Part shown: in pieces, positions 1 through 8,834 of the stretch
Layout of the letters: each line of letters begins with the position of its first letter
Numbering within the stretch: the stretch's first letter is position 1
Source: Pseudoalteromonas sp. XI10
GTDB lineage: Bacteria; Pseudomonadota; Gammaproteobacteria; Enterobacterales; Alteromonadaceae
Assembly: GCF_001469895.1 (NCBI RefSeq)
Contig: NZ_LOPY01000061.1
Span: forward strand, 62,001-126,000
Direction: 5' to 3'
DNA length: 64,000 nt
Program-made: the position numbers and the translations under genes
Notes under the pieces: generated by a model
Seen by the model: the letters and a program-made list of their open reading frames with translations, nothing else
Database searches by the model: none
Told to the model about the DNA's origin: nothing

Positions 1-1385
1 CCCAAGTCTCGCATTTGCGCCAGTTTATAACGTAACGTGCGCGGACTAATACCTAAGGTTTCTGCAACCTCTTTGCGCTTACCATTACAGCGCGCTAAGG
101 TTTCTAAAATAATACGATGCTCTTTGTCTTTCAGCTCGTCTTTGTAATTACCTTGCTCACTCACTTGTGGCACGGTATCTAAATTAACTTCAACAGGCTG
201 TTCTTGATATACCGGTGCGTTGTGTGGCGGCGTAGCGACTGGCTTTATATCAACCGTAAGCAACTCTTCAATAAAGACATCATCTTGATGAATACTATTA
301 CCATCGCATAATATCAACGCCCGTTGAATAACGTTATCAAGCTCTCGTACGTTACCTGGCCAAGCATGAGATAGTAGCTTTTGTTTCGCACCCTCACTTA
401 GTTGAGCGATAGGCTCTTTACTTTTCAGGCAATGACGCTCTATTAAATGCTCAGCCAATACAATAATGTCGCCAGGACGCTCGGCTAATGGTTTCCACAT
501 TAGCGGGAATACATTTAAGCGATAATATAAATCTTCTCTAAATAGATTTTCGCTCACTGCTTCTTTTAAATCTCGGTTACTTGTAGCAAGCACGCGAACA
601 TCAAGCTCTATGGTTTTACGACCGCCTAAGCGCTCTACTTCGCGCTCTTGAAGTACACGCAGTAATTTAGCTTGCAAGCCTAAATCCATCTCAGTAATTT
701 CATCAAGTAAGATGGTACCACCTTGAGCTTGCTCAAATTTACCCGGACAGGCTTGAATAGCGCCGGTAAACGCCCCTTTTTCGTAACCGAATAAGGTTGC
801 TTCAAGCATGTTTTCAGGAATAGCAGCGCAGTTAATAGCCACAAAGGGGGCATCGCTACGATTTGATTTATCGTGGATAAAACGAGCCAAGACTTCTTTA
901 CCCGAGCCACTTGGGCCGAGTACCATGACACTGGCATCTGAACGGGCTACTTTGCTCGCGAGCTCCAATAGCTTAATACTTGATGGATCGGCAACGATTG
1001 GGCCATCGGTTTCTTTTTCCTTTTCAGGCAAATAACGACTCACCATATTAAGGAGTACTTCTGGAGCAAACGGTTTTGCCATATAATCAATCGCGCCTAA
1101 ACGCATTGCTTCTACAGCATCATCAATGGTGGCATAGGCTGTCATCATTAATACCGGCAGCTCAGGATAATTAAGTTTAATGCTACGTAATAGGTCAAGG
1201 CCACTCATGGCGCCCATTTGCACATCACTAACAACCAATGAATAGCTATTTTGCTTAAGCAAGATCATCGCTTGTTCAGCGCTATCTGCAGCAACGCAAT
1301 CAATACCCGACATTTCAAGGGTATCAATCAGTGCTTCTCGTAAGCCTGCGTCGTCTTCAACGACTAAAATAGAGTTAGTATTCAT
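1..1385 (-). CDS. flrC: Sigma54-dependent flagellar response regulator FlrC (3' end beyond left edge)
   Basis: Response regulator of the FlrB/FlrC (FleS/FleR) two-component system, which activates sigma54-dependent mid-level flagellar genes (hook, basal body). The 461 visible residues show an N-terminal receiver domain with phospho-acceptor D54 (VVSDVQM). An AAA+ sigma54-interaction domain follows, with Walker A GPSGSGKE and the GAFTGA loop that contacts sigma54. A Fis-type helix-turn-helix (ETLGISPRTLRYKL) ends the visible part. The start ATG overlaps the flrB stop as ATGA, so the two genes are translationally coupled. The gene is open at base 1, so only the last few residues can be missing. 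Identification rests on domain order and on pairing with flrB and flrA. Confidence 0.95.
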   Translation of the reverse strand, partial: MNTNSILVVEDDAGLREALIDTLEMSGIDCVAADSAEQAMILLKQNSYSLVVSDVQMGAMSGLDLLRSIKLNYPELPVLMMTAYATIDDAVEAMRLGAIDYMAKPFAPEVLLNMVSRYLPEKEKETDGPIVADPSSIKLLELASKVARSDASVMVLGPSGSGKEVLARFIHDKSNRSDAPFVAINCAAIPENMLEATLFGYEKGAFTGAIQACPGKFEQAQGGTILLDEITEMDLGLQAKLLRVLQEREVERLGGRKTIELDVRVLATSNRDLKEAVSENLFREDLYYRLNVFPLMWKPLAERPGDIIVLAEHLIERHCLKSKEPIAQLSEGAKQKLLSHAWPGNVRELDNVIQRALILCDGNSIHQDDVFIEELLTVDIKPVATPPHNAPVYQEQPVEVNLDTVPQVSEQGNYKDELKDKEHRIILETLARCNGKRKEVAETLGISPRTLRYKLAQMRDL

Positions 1386-2494
1386 ATTGCCTCCGCTGAC
1401 ATTGGTTCTGCACTAATTGGCAAGATCAAACTAAAACATGCTCCCCCATGAGCATTATTAGTCACTTCAACCCGTCCTTGGTGCGCATTGGCGACTGAAC
1501 TTACAACTGCAAGTCCAAGCCCCGTGCCTTGGCTTTTGGTAGTGTAAAAAGGTTCGAATAATTTGTTGGCATGACGTAAATCAACACCTGGGCCATTATC
1601 ACTGACACTGATACGAACACAGTTTTCGCTAGTTTCGTCACGTTCGGCACTCAGGGTTACCACAGCCTCAGAGCCAATAATTTGAATACTATTGTGGATC
1701 AGGTTTTGAATAGCACTCGCCAGAGCAGTTTTATTACCCATAATTTCAATATCTGGCTCAGGCAAGTTCACGCTAAGTTCACTGTTATTTTGTGCAACCA
1801 TAGCATCAGCACCGGCTTTTACTTCATTAAGTAACTGTTGCATTGAAACGCTTTCGACCACTTGTTGCTCACCACTTTTGGCAAATAACAGCATATCGTT
1901 CACTTGGGTTTCTAAATCTTTTAAACGCGACATTAGCTTCGTATGAAAGTTGCCACGCGAGCTTTCTGGCAATCGCTTTGAGCCTAAATTGGCAGCATAA
2001 AGCATGGCCGCTGATAACGGTGTTCTGACCTGATGAGCAAGCGAAGCGACCATTTTGCCAAGCGCACTTAAGCGCTGCATATGTGCTACTCGCTTTTGTA
2101 AGCGCCTGGTTTCAGTTAAATCTGTCATTAAAATTAACTGCCCTGGCTCTGGAGCAAGCGCAGTAATATCAAGCTTTATTAAACGGCCATCCTTAAGTGA
2201 TACTTCATGTCCATCGTCTTGCTGTGGTCGAAATGAGCGTTGAATTACGCTAAACCACTTTTCACCTTCAAGGGGTTCACCTAGCATATCAATGGCAATT
2301 TGATTGGCTTTTGCGATCATGCCTCGGCCATCTAAAACCACCACACCCGCAGGCATGGTATCAACCAAATGACCTAACCAACTGGCTTGTTGGCGCAACT
2401 CGCTCAACTCACCCACATACTCTTCTTGTTGTAAGCATGGGTTATATTGTTTGGCTGTGATAAATTGTGGTTTTAGGACATTTGCTAAGGCCAT
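1382..2494 (-). CDS. flrB: Flagellar sensor histidine kinase FlrB
   Basis: Cytoplasmic sensor kinase that phosphorylates FlrC. It has no membrane segment. A PAS-like domain lies at about residues 45-125, followed by the dimerisation/phospho-acceptor helix with H154 in LAHQVRTPL. The C-terminal HATPase domain has the N box (NLIHNS), the G1 box (DNGPGVD) and the G2 box (GTGLGLAV). The 370-aa length is normal for FlrB/FleS. It heads the flrBC operon, overlaps flrC by 4 bp, and has a sigma54-type element about 40 bp upstream. In Vibrio-type hierarchies this is the expected target of FlrA. Confidence 0.95.
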   Translation of the reverse strand: MALANVLKPQFITAKQYNPCLQQEEYVGELSELRQQASWLGHLVDTMPAGVVVLDGRGMIAKANQIAIDMLGEPLEGEKWFSVIQRSFRPQQDDGHEVSLKDGRLIKLDITALAPEPGQLILMTDLTETRRLQKRVAHMQRLSALGKMVASLAHQVRTPLSAAMLYAANLGSKRLPESSRGNFHTKLMSRLKDLETQVNDMLLFAKSGEQQVVESVSMQQLLNEVKAGADAMVAQNNSELSVNLPEPDIEIMGNKTALASAIQNLIHNSIQIIGSEAVVTLSAERDETSENCVRISVSDNGPGVDLRHANKLFEPFYTTKSQGTGLGLAVVSSVANAHQGRVEVTNNAHGGACFSLILPISAEPMSAEAI

Positions 2495-2530
2495 AATTAA
2501 TACTCAAAAAATCGTGTCTACCTAGCTAAA

Positions 2531-2546
2531 TGCACAATCCGTACCA
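2531..2546 (-). promoter_or_regulatory. Sigma54-type promoter of flrBC
   Basis: Read on the - strand the element is TGGTACGGATTGTGCA. It has the GG-N10-GC spacing and a near-consensus -24 box; the -12 box is weaker (TGTGCA). It lies 36-52 bp upstream of the flrB ATG. FlrA, a sigma54 activator, is encoded next door, so control of flrBC by FlrA with RpoN is the simplest reading. Confidence 0.75.
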
Positions 2547-2621
2547 AATTTATTTTTGTTTTATTTCAATAAATTAAAGACCAAATAACACTGACAAAAA
2601 AATGACAATCGCGAGGGAATA

Positions 2622-3209
2622 ATGCAAAAAGAACACCATTGTCGTTGCCCATGGCTCGATACTAGCAAAGAAGATTATGTGGCTTATCATGACCAAGAAT
2701 GGGGGGTGCCATTGTATGATGATCACCGCTTATTTGAGTTTATAACCTTAGAGTCAGCACAAGCGGGACTGAGTTGGTATACCATTCTTAAAAAGCGTGA
2801 TGGCTATCGCAGTGCCTTCAAAAACTTTGTTGTCGAAGAGGTTGCCAAAATGACCGAAGACGACGTCGAACGATTAATGCAGTTTGAAGGTATTATTCGT
2901 AATCGCGCTAAAATCAGTGCCACTATCAATAATGCGCAACGTTTTATTGAGATTCAAAAAGAGTTTGGCAGTTTCTCAAATTACCAATGGCAGTTTGTTG
3001 GTGGCAAGCCATTGGTAAACAATCTTGATAAATTAGAGGATTACCCTGCTATTACTGAAGCCTCTACAGCATTCGCCAAAGATTTAAAAAAGCGCGGTTT
3101 TAAGTTTTTAGGCCCGACTACAGTGTATGCCCACATGCAGGCCTGTGGCATGGTAAATGACCATAGCAATGATTGCTTTAGAAAAGCTGAGATAATTAGT
3201 GAATATTAA
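2622..3209 (+). CDS. tag: DNA-3-methyladenine glycosylase I
   Basis: Base-excision repair enzyme that removes 3-methyladenine from alkylated DNA. The 195-aa protein is a full-length Tag. It has the N-terminal RCPW motif and YHDQEWGVP, and LESAQAGLSW holds the expected catalytic glutamate. The zinc ligands fit C9, H23, H181 and C185; the C-terminal H-x3-C spacing in NDHSNDC matches the E. coli enzyme. A GAGGG ribosome site precedes the ATG. It is a single repair gene wedged between flrB and flrA and pointing the opposite way, with no evident flagellar role. Confidence 0.95.
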   Translation: MQKEHHCRCPWLDTSKEDYVAYHDQEWGVPLYDDHRLFEFITLESAQAGLSWYTILKKRDGYRSAFKNFVVEEVAKMTEDDVERLMQFEGIIRNRAKISATINNAQRFIEIQKEFGSFSNYQWQFVGGKPLVNNLDKLEDYPAITEASTAFAKDLKKRGFKFLGPTTVYAHMQACGMVNDHSNDCFRKAEIISEY

Positions 3210-3230
3210 ATAGATAAAACCGAGGAAGAC

Positions 3231-3269
3231 ACCTAACGCGGCTTAGTCGCGCGTTAGGTTATATTTTTT
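3231..3269 (+). terminator. Rho-independent terminator of tag, overlapping the flrA 3' end
   Basis: Perfect 10-bp arms ACCTAACGCG (3231-3240) and CGCGTTAGGT (3250-3259) are followed on the + strand by a T-rich tract. The flrA stop codon (3243-3245) lies in the loop, so the right arm and T tract are also flrA coding sequence. Confidence 0.8.
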
Positions 3270-4682
3270 CATTTTTTCGACCAGTGTGGTGCGGCGAACA
3301 CCTAAAATTTCTGCTGCACGTGCAACAACGTAATCATAGCGCTCTAATGCTTGGCTGATTAAGCTGATTTCTAGCTCAGCAAGATACTCTTTGAGCTCAA
3401 TGCCTTCATCTGGTAGTAAGCCTGAGTCAACCGTTGTTGCTGGTACATCAGGTTCTTCATCATCATAATCACTAAAGCCAGTACTGAAAATATCGTTGAA
3501 AGCATCTCGCTCCATCAACTCTTCTGGGTACTCAGGCTCATAAGCCTCAACTTCAATATAACGATATTTAGCTGGCAGGTCTGGCACATCAACCACTTTA
3601 TCAGGAAACATGATTACCATGCGCTCAACTAAGTTAGCAAGCTCACGAATATTCCCCGGCCACGCATGCTCTTTTAAGCTTTGAATCGCACGCTCAGTAA
3701 ATTTGGCCGTTGTGCCACTTTGCTCGTTCACACGACGCATTAGCTCTTTTAAAAGTAGAGGAATGTCCTCGGCACGTTCACTAAGCGAAGGATTTTCAAT
3801 TGGAAACACGTTTAAACGATAAAAAAGGTCTTCACGGAAGTCACCCTGTTCAATCATCTCTTCAAGGTTACGATGAGTCGCAGCAATAATGCGTACATCC
3901 GCTTGAATAGGCTTAGTACCCCCTACTCGCTCATAGCTACGCTCTTGCAACACACGCAGTAGTTTAACCTGCATTTGCAAAGGCATATCACCAATTTCAT
4001 CTAGAAACAGCGTGCCGCCTTGCGCTAGTTCAAAACGCCCTTTTCGTGCAGAAATAGCGCCCGTAAAAGCACCCTTTTCATGGCCAAATAGCTCACTTTC
4101 AAGAAGCTCGCCTGGGATAGCACCACAGTTTACCGGCACAAATGGCCCGGTATTGCGTTTAGAGAGTAAATGAACGTTGCGTGCAACAACTTCTTTACCT
4201 GTGCCTGACTCACCTAAGATCAACACATTTGCATCGGTTTTTGCTACTTGCTCAATTAAAAAGCGCACATCTTTTACGGCTTCGGTTTCACCGACTAAAC
4301 CATCAAACGATTTGTTAGATTTAGCTTGTTTATGGTCACCCGGTAGCATGCGCTGATATTGCTGACAATCATGCAATAGCTGAGTAGTAACATCATGGTT
4401 AAAAGGCTCACAAATTAAACCAACTACATTAGCAATGCTTAGTAACGGTTTGAGTGTTTCACCAATTAATAAAAACGGAATGGCAGGAAACTGTTTGATC
4501 ACAGCCTCGTGATTTAGCTGCTGTAAAGCACCAAGAATGACCATGCATTCTTGCTGTTGATGTTTTTCACAAAAAGACTGTAATGAAGTCTCATCAACTA
4601 ATTGTGCAGTTTCACCTATGAAGGTAAGTGCTGCATGTAAACCTATCGCACGATTATTATTATTGTCTAAAATTAAGATCAT
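3243..4682 (-). CDS. flrA: Flagellar master regulator FlrA, sigma54 activator
   Basis: Top-level transcriptional activator of the polar flagellar cascade (FlrA/FleQ family). Residues 1-115 form a FleQ-type degenerate receiver domain, which in this family lacks a usual phosphorylation site and in homologues binds FlhG and c-di-GMP. The AAA+ domain has Walker A GESGTGKE (157-164) and the GAFTGA loop. A Fis-type helix-turn-helix (AAEILGVRRTTLVEKM) closes the 479-aa protein, a normal length. It is monocistronic, ends in the tag terminator, and has about 140 bp before the next gene for its own promoter, which I could not pin down. Confidence 0.95.
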   Translation of the reverse strand: MILILDNNNNRAIGLHAALTFIGETAQLVDETSLQSFCEKHQQQECMVILGALQQLNHEAVIKQFPAIPFLLIGETLKPLLSIANVVGLICEPFNHDVTTQLLHDCQQYQRMLPGDHKQAKSNKSFDGLVGETEAVKDVRFLIEQVAKTDANVLILGESGTGKEVVARNVHLLSKRNTGPFVPVNCGAIPGELLESELFGHEKGAFTGAISARKGRFELAQGGTLFLDEIGDMPLQMQVKLLRVLQERSYERVGGTKPIQADVRIIAATHRNLEEMIEQGDFREDLFYRLNVFPIENPSLSERAEDIPLLLKELMRRVNEQSGTTAKFTERAIQSLKEHAWPGNIRELANLVERMVIMFPDKVVDVPDLPAKYRYIEVEAYEPEYPEELMERDAFNDIFSTGFSDYDDEEPDVPATTVDSGLLPDEGIELKEYLAELEISLISQALERYDYVVARAAEILGVRRTTLVEKMKKYNLTRD

Positions 4683-4824
4683 TATTGGCGAACCACAGTT
4701 ACCACGAGGTTAGTTAATTTCTAAATTGTAAGCGAGTTTAGGAGGGATGCAAGCGCTAAGCGGCAATTTATTGACATCAACGCCAAAAAATAGTCACTTA
4801 GCACTAAAATTTAATACTAAAGAA

Positions 4825-5610
4825 TTAAAGTAAACCTAATATAGATTCGGCAGAACGATTTGCCTGACCACGTAAGGCAATCGATGCTTGCGATATAATA
4901 TCATTAGCTACTTGATCAGACACAGCTTTTGCATAGTCAGTATCTTCTATTCGGCTTTGGCTTGCAGCAAGATTCTCTCGCTGGTTGCCTAAACCTTTTA
5001 TCGTACTCGTTAAGGTGTTTTGAAAAGCGCCTAGCTCAGCTCTTTGGGTGTTAATTTCTTCAGCTGCTTGGTCGCTAATATCAATCGCAGCTTGAGCTCC
5101 TGCTTGGGTTGAAATATCGATTCCTGCAATAACTGAAGCAATACTGCCATCAGATAGCGTCACTGATTGTGTGGTGTTGGCATCAGGACCAACTTGAAAC
5201 GACACTTGCTCACCATCAAATAAAGGTTTACCACCGAATGTGGCATTTTCGAATGTTTCTGAAATTTGCGTTTGCAATTGCGACACTTCTTCTTGAAGTG
5301 CTGCTCTATCACTGTCTGTGAGCGCACCATTACCCGCTTGAATAGACAGCTCTCGAATGCGAGAAACGGCATCATTTACACCAGATAGATTTGACTCTGT
5401 AACTTGCGAGTAAGAAATGCCGTCGTAAGCATTGTTAATTGCTTGACTGTAGCCATCTTGCTGCGATGTTAATCGATCAATAATTTGCAGTGCAGCGGCA
5501 TCATCTGCCGCTGAGTTTACTTTTTTACCTGATGCTAGTTGCTCAGTAAGCTTATTACCCGTTTGCTGAGTTTGGTTTAAAAACCCGGTATTGGGTGATT
5601 GAATTTTCAT
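4825..5610 (-). CDS. Short divergent flagellin
   Basis: A 261-aa flagellin-family protein. It has the N-terminal D0/D1 coiled coil (SGKKVNSAADDAAALQI, NAYDGISYSQ) and the C-terminal D1/D0 helices ending in SILGLL, but little central variable domain, so it is about 60 aa shorter than the three flagellins near 23-26 kb. The N-terminus is also unusual (MKIQSPNTGF instead of MALYVNTNVS). GGAGG at 5616-5620 fixes the start at the ATG at 5610 rather than an upstream TTG. It stands alone between flrA and the sugar locus. It could be a minor or specialised filament protein; the export signal and subunit interfaces look intact. Confidence 0.85.
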   Translation of the reverse strand: MKIQSPNTGFLNQTQQTGNKLTEQLASGKKVNSAADDAAALQIIDRLTSQQDGYSQAINNAYDGISYSQVTESNLSGVNDAVSRIRELSIQAGNGALTDSDRAALQEEVSQLQTQISETFENATFGGKPLFDGEQVSFQVGPDANTTQSVTLSDGSIASVIAGIDISTQAGAQAAIDISDQAAEEINTQRAELGAFQNTLTSTIKGLGNQRENLAASQSRIEDTDYAKAVSDQVANDIISQASIALRGQANRSAESILGLL

Positions 5611-5695
5611 GGCGGCCTCCGACAAACAGATTGCTTAAATTATAGCTTAATTTGCCAAATTTTGTACTTTGTACCATGGTTTAGATAAATTAACT

Positions 5696-5711
5696 TGGCA
5701 TCTGACTTGCT
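5696..5711 (+). promoter_or_regulatory. Sigma54-type promoter of pseB-pseC-AKR
   Basis: TGGCATCTGACTTGCT has the exact GG-N10-GC spacing and matches TGGCAY-N5-TTGC well. It lies about 95 bp upstream of the chosen pseB ATG and would place flagellin-sugar synthesis under RpoN and the flagellar activators. Confidence 0.7.
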
Positions 5712-5803
5712 AGTGTATTAGTTAATAGTTAAATTACTGAGAATTGTGTCAAAATTCTCACTTTGCGTATCAAACGCCAATGAAAAATAACTCGGGTAAC
5801 ACT

Positions 5804-6805
5804 ATGTTCGACAATAAAACAATTTTAATTACCGGTGGTACCGGTTCATTCGGTAAAAAATACGTCAAAACGCTTCTAGAACGCTATAAGCCAAAAAAGA
5901 TCATTATCTTTTCGCGTGACGAACTCAAACAGTTTGAAATGCAGCAAGAGTTTGACCAACCGTGTATGAGGTATTTTATTGGTGATGTACGCGATAAAGA
6001 AAGGCTTCGCCGTGCTATGCGCGGCGTGAACTATGTGATTCACGCAGCAGCATTAAAACAAGTTCCAGCCGCTGAATACAACCCAATGGAGTGCATCAAA
6101 ACTAATATCAATGGCGCAGAGAATGTAATTGACGCCGCCCTTGATAATAACGTAGAAAAAGTCATTGCACTGTCGACTGATAAAGCCGCGAATCCAATCA
6201 ACTTATATGGTGCGACAAAACTTGCATCAGACAAGTTATTTGTTGCTGCTAATAATATTGCTGGCGGCCATAAAACAACTTTTTCAGTAGTAAGATACGG
6301 TAACGTAGTGTGTTCGCGTGGCTCTGTTGTGCCTATTTTCCAAAAGTTTATCGACCAAGGCCGCGACCATATACCAATTACTCATGAAGAAATGACTCGC
6401 TTTTGGATTAGCCTGCAACAAGGTGTTGATTTTGTTTTAACTAACTTTGAGCGTATGTTAGGCGGCGAAATTTTCGTTCCGAAGATCCCTTCAATTCGTA
6501 TTACTGACCTTGCTAAAGCAATGGCACCTGACTTACCAATTAAGGTTATAGGTATTCGCCCAGGTGAAAAGTTACATGAGGTCATGTGCCCGGCCGACTT
6601 ATGCTTTGAAACGTACGAATATAGCGACCACTTTGTTATCGCTCCGGGTATAAAATTCAGTAGTCGTAGCAATGATTTTACTGTGAATGCTATTGGTGAA
6701 AAAGGCAAAAAAGTTACCCAAGGTTTCGAGTATAACTCGCTTGATAACCCTGAATATATGAGTATTGAAGAAATTAAAAACTTCAATGTTCAAGCATTAT
6801 TGTAA
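5804..6805 (+). CDS. pseB: UDP-GlcNAc 4,6-dehydratase (C5-inverting) PseB
   Basis: First step of pseudaminic acid synthesis: converts UDP-GlcNAc to the UDP-4-keto-6-deoxy-L-arabino sugar. It is an SDR-fold enzyme with the NADP loop GGTGSFG at residues 11-17, active-site Y135-x3-K139 (LYGATKLASDK), and STDKA with D126-K127, which in this family replaces the usual SDR serine/threonine site. The start was set at the ATG at 5804, giving 333 aa and the family's typical MFxNKxILITGGTGSFG opening. In-frame TTG 5744 and ATG 5780 lie upstream without a good ribosome site. It is followed 8 bp later by pseC, the classical pair. Confidence 0.95.
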   Translation: MFDNKTILITGGTGSFGKKYVKTLLERYKPKKIIIFSRDELKQFEMQQEFDQPCMRYFIGDVRDKERLRRAMRGVNYVIHAAALKQVPAAEYNPMECIKTNINGAENVIDAALDNNVEKVIALSTDKAANPINLYGATKLASDKLFVAANNIAGGHKTTFSVVRYGNVVCSRGSVVPIFQKFIDQGRDHIPITHEEMTRFWISLQQGVDFVLTNFERMLGGEIFVPKIPSIRITDLAKAMAPDLPIKVIGIRPGEKLHEVMCPADLCFETYEYSDHFVIAPGIKFSSRSNDFTVNAIGEKGKKVTQGFEYNSLDNPEYMSIEEIKNFNVQALL

Positions 6806-6813
6806 AATTTATT

Positions 6814-7977
6814 ATGACGAATAAGGTAATTCCTTACGGCAAACAAAGTATTTCGCAAGAAGACATCAATGCCGTAATTGATGTATTAAAGTCTGACTGG
6901 TTAACACAGGGCCCTGCTGTTCCAGCATTTGAAAGTGCCATTGCAGAATATTGTGATGCTCACTATGCCTGTGCCACTAACAGTGCGACTTCAGCGTTAC
7001 ATATTGCTTGCCTTGCTTTAGGCGTAGGTAAAGGTGACATTGTATGGACGTCGCCAATCTCCTTTGTCGCATCGAGTAACTGCGCCCTGTATTGTGGCGC
7101 AGACATCGATTTTGTTGATATCGACCTTGAAACAGGCAATATGTCTGTTGCAGCGCTTCAAGAAAAGCTAACGTTAGCCAAACAAAGCCAGCAACTTCCT
7201 AAAGTCGTGATCCCTGTTCATTTAGCTGGTCAGTCATGCGATATGTCAGCAATCAATGCACTTGCCAAAGAGTATGGTTTTAAGGTTATTGAAGATGCCT
7301 CGCATGCTATTGGCGCGAAGTACAAAGATAAGCCTGTTGGCAGCTGTATTTATTCAGATATTACTGTGTTTAGCTTTCATCCAGTCAAGATAATTACATC
7401 TGCTGAAGGGGGGATGGCGGTTACCAACTGTGCTGAGCTCAACAAAAAAATGAGCCGCTTGCGAAGCCATGGTATTACTAATATTCCTGAAGAAATGACC
7501 GAGCTAAGTCACGGCCCTTGGTATTATCAACAGTTAGAGCTTGGTTTTAATTATAGAATGACTGATATGCAAGCCGCTTTAGGACTGAGTCAGTTAAAGC
7601 AGCTAGACAACTTTGTATCAGTGAGAAACGACATTGCAACAACATATAACCATGCGTTTGCAAATTCAGCGCTAGCTCATTTAACACTATCGGATGATTG
7701 TTACTCTAGCTACCATTTATATATTGTTCGTTTAACCCAATGTAACGTAGAAAAACACAAGTCAGTCATTACAGGTATGCGCGAGCAAGGAGTTATTGCT
7801 CACTTGCATTATATACCGATCCATTTACAGCCTTATTATCAAGCTTTAGGCTTTTCGGAAGGTGATTATCCAAATGCAGAAACTTACTACAAACAGGCTG
7901 TTACTATTCCTCTGCACCCAACTATGACAGCAGATGAGCAGCAATTCGTTATCGATACATTGATTGGTTTAGTATGA
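6814..7977 (+). CDS. pseC: UDP-4-keto-6-deoxy sugar 4-aminotransferase PseC
   Basis: PLP-dependent aminotransferase (DegT/DnrJ/EryC1 fold) catalysing the second step of the pathway, transfer of an amino group from glutamate to the PseB product. It has PLP-phosphate-binding TNSATSALH near residue 55, EDASHAIGA with D161, and the internal-aldimine lysine K192 in FHPVKIITSAEGG, a signature of PseC. The 387-aa length is typical. It directly follows pseB, and its stop overlaps the start of the aldo/keto reductase by 4 bp. Confidence 0.93.
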   Translation: MTNKVIPYGKQSISQEDINAVIDVLKSDWLTQGPAVPAFESAIAEYCDAHYACATNSATSALHIACLALGVGKGDIVWTSPISFVASSNCALYCGADIDFVDIDLETGNMSVAALQEKLTLAKQSQQLPKVVIPVHLAGQSCDMSAINALAKEYGFKVIEDASHAIGAKYKDKPVGSCIYSDITVFSFHPVKIITSAEGGMAVTNCAELNKKMSRLRSHGITNIPEEMTELSHGPWYYQQLELGFNYRMTDMQAALGLSQLKQLDNFVSVRNDIATTYNHAFANSALAHLTLSDDCYSSYHLYIVRLTQCNVEKHKSVITGMREQGVIAHLHYIPIHLQPYYQALGFSEGDYPNAETYYKQAVTIPLHPTMTADEQQFVIDTLIGLV

Positions 7978-8834
7978 AGCTTGCTCTAGGTACAGTGCAA
8001 TTTGGCTTGAATTACGGTGTGAGTAACCGTTCAGGGAAAACTAAGACCGATGAAGTTAAGCGGATCTTAAAGCTAGCAAAAAGTGCTTCGTTAAATACGA
8101 TTGATACTGCTGCAGCCTACGGTGATGCTGAAGCTGTTTTAGGCAATTGCGCTATTGATGATTTCAACATCGTGAGTAAAGTAAAACCTTTACCTAATTC
8201 ATGTAATGAAGAAGAGTGGGTTCACTCTTGCCTTGAGCATACACTTACCGACTTACATTTAAACGCTATTTATGGGCTACTTTTACATAACGCTGACGAT
8301 TTAAAGAAATACCCAAGCCTTTTAAATGTTTTATACAATCTTAAAGCTGACAATAAAGTAGCCAAAGTAGGCTTATCGGTTTACTCACCTAACCAGATTA
8401 GCGAACCTATTTTAGAGCAAATTGATTTAATCCAGCTACCTGCAAATATATTTGATCAACGTTTTTTAACAGCAGATTTATTGAAAAAGTTTAAAAAAAA
8501 TAAAGTTGAAGTTCACACTCGTTCAGCTTTTTTGCAAGGCTTACTATTGATGTCTGAAGGTGAGTGGCCTGAATATTTTAACCCAATAAAACAGTCCCTT
8601 GAGATTTTTCATCATATGGCTAAGCGTTTAAACATGACACCTTTAGCACTGGCTATTAACTACGTTGTTGGTATTGAATCAATTGATAAAGTTGTCATAG
8701 GTGTTAACAGCGAAGCCCAGCTGGAAGAGATTTTACAAGCGTTAGACAGCAAGTTAGAACCAAATGTATTTTTTAACGAACTTGCTATCGAAGACGAAAG
8801 TTTTATAAATCCTGCCAAATGGCAGCTCAGTTAG
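7974..8834 (+). CDS. Aldo/keto reductase of the nonulosonate locus
   Basis: NAD(P)H-dependent oxidoreductase with a TIM-barrel AKR fold, 286 aa. The classical tetrad can be placed at D44, Y49, K69 and H105 (TIDTAAAYG, VSKV, LLLHN). It is coupled to pseC (ATGA overlap) and so is transcribed with the first two pathway enzymes, yet the standard six-step Pse route has no reductase of this type. It may modify the sugar (for example reduce a keto group). The substrate cannot be read from sequence. Its last 4 bases overlap the convergent WbqC-like gene. Confidence 0.85.
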   Translation: MKLALGTVQFGLNYGVSNRSGKTKTDEVKRILKLAKSASLNTIDTAAAYGDAEAVLGNCAIDDFNIVSKVKPLPNSCNEEEWVHSCLEHTLTDLHLNAIYGLLLHNADDLKKYPSLLNVLYNLKADNKVAKVGLSVYSPNQISEPILEQIDLIQLPANIFDQRFLTADLLKKFKKNKVEVHTRSAFLQGLLLMSEGEWPEYFNPIKQSLEIFHHMAKRLNMTPLALAINYVVGIESIDKVVIGVNSEAQLEEILQALDSKLEPNVFFNELAIEDESFINPAKWQLS

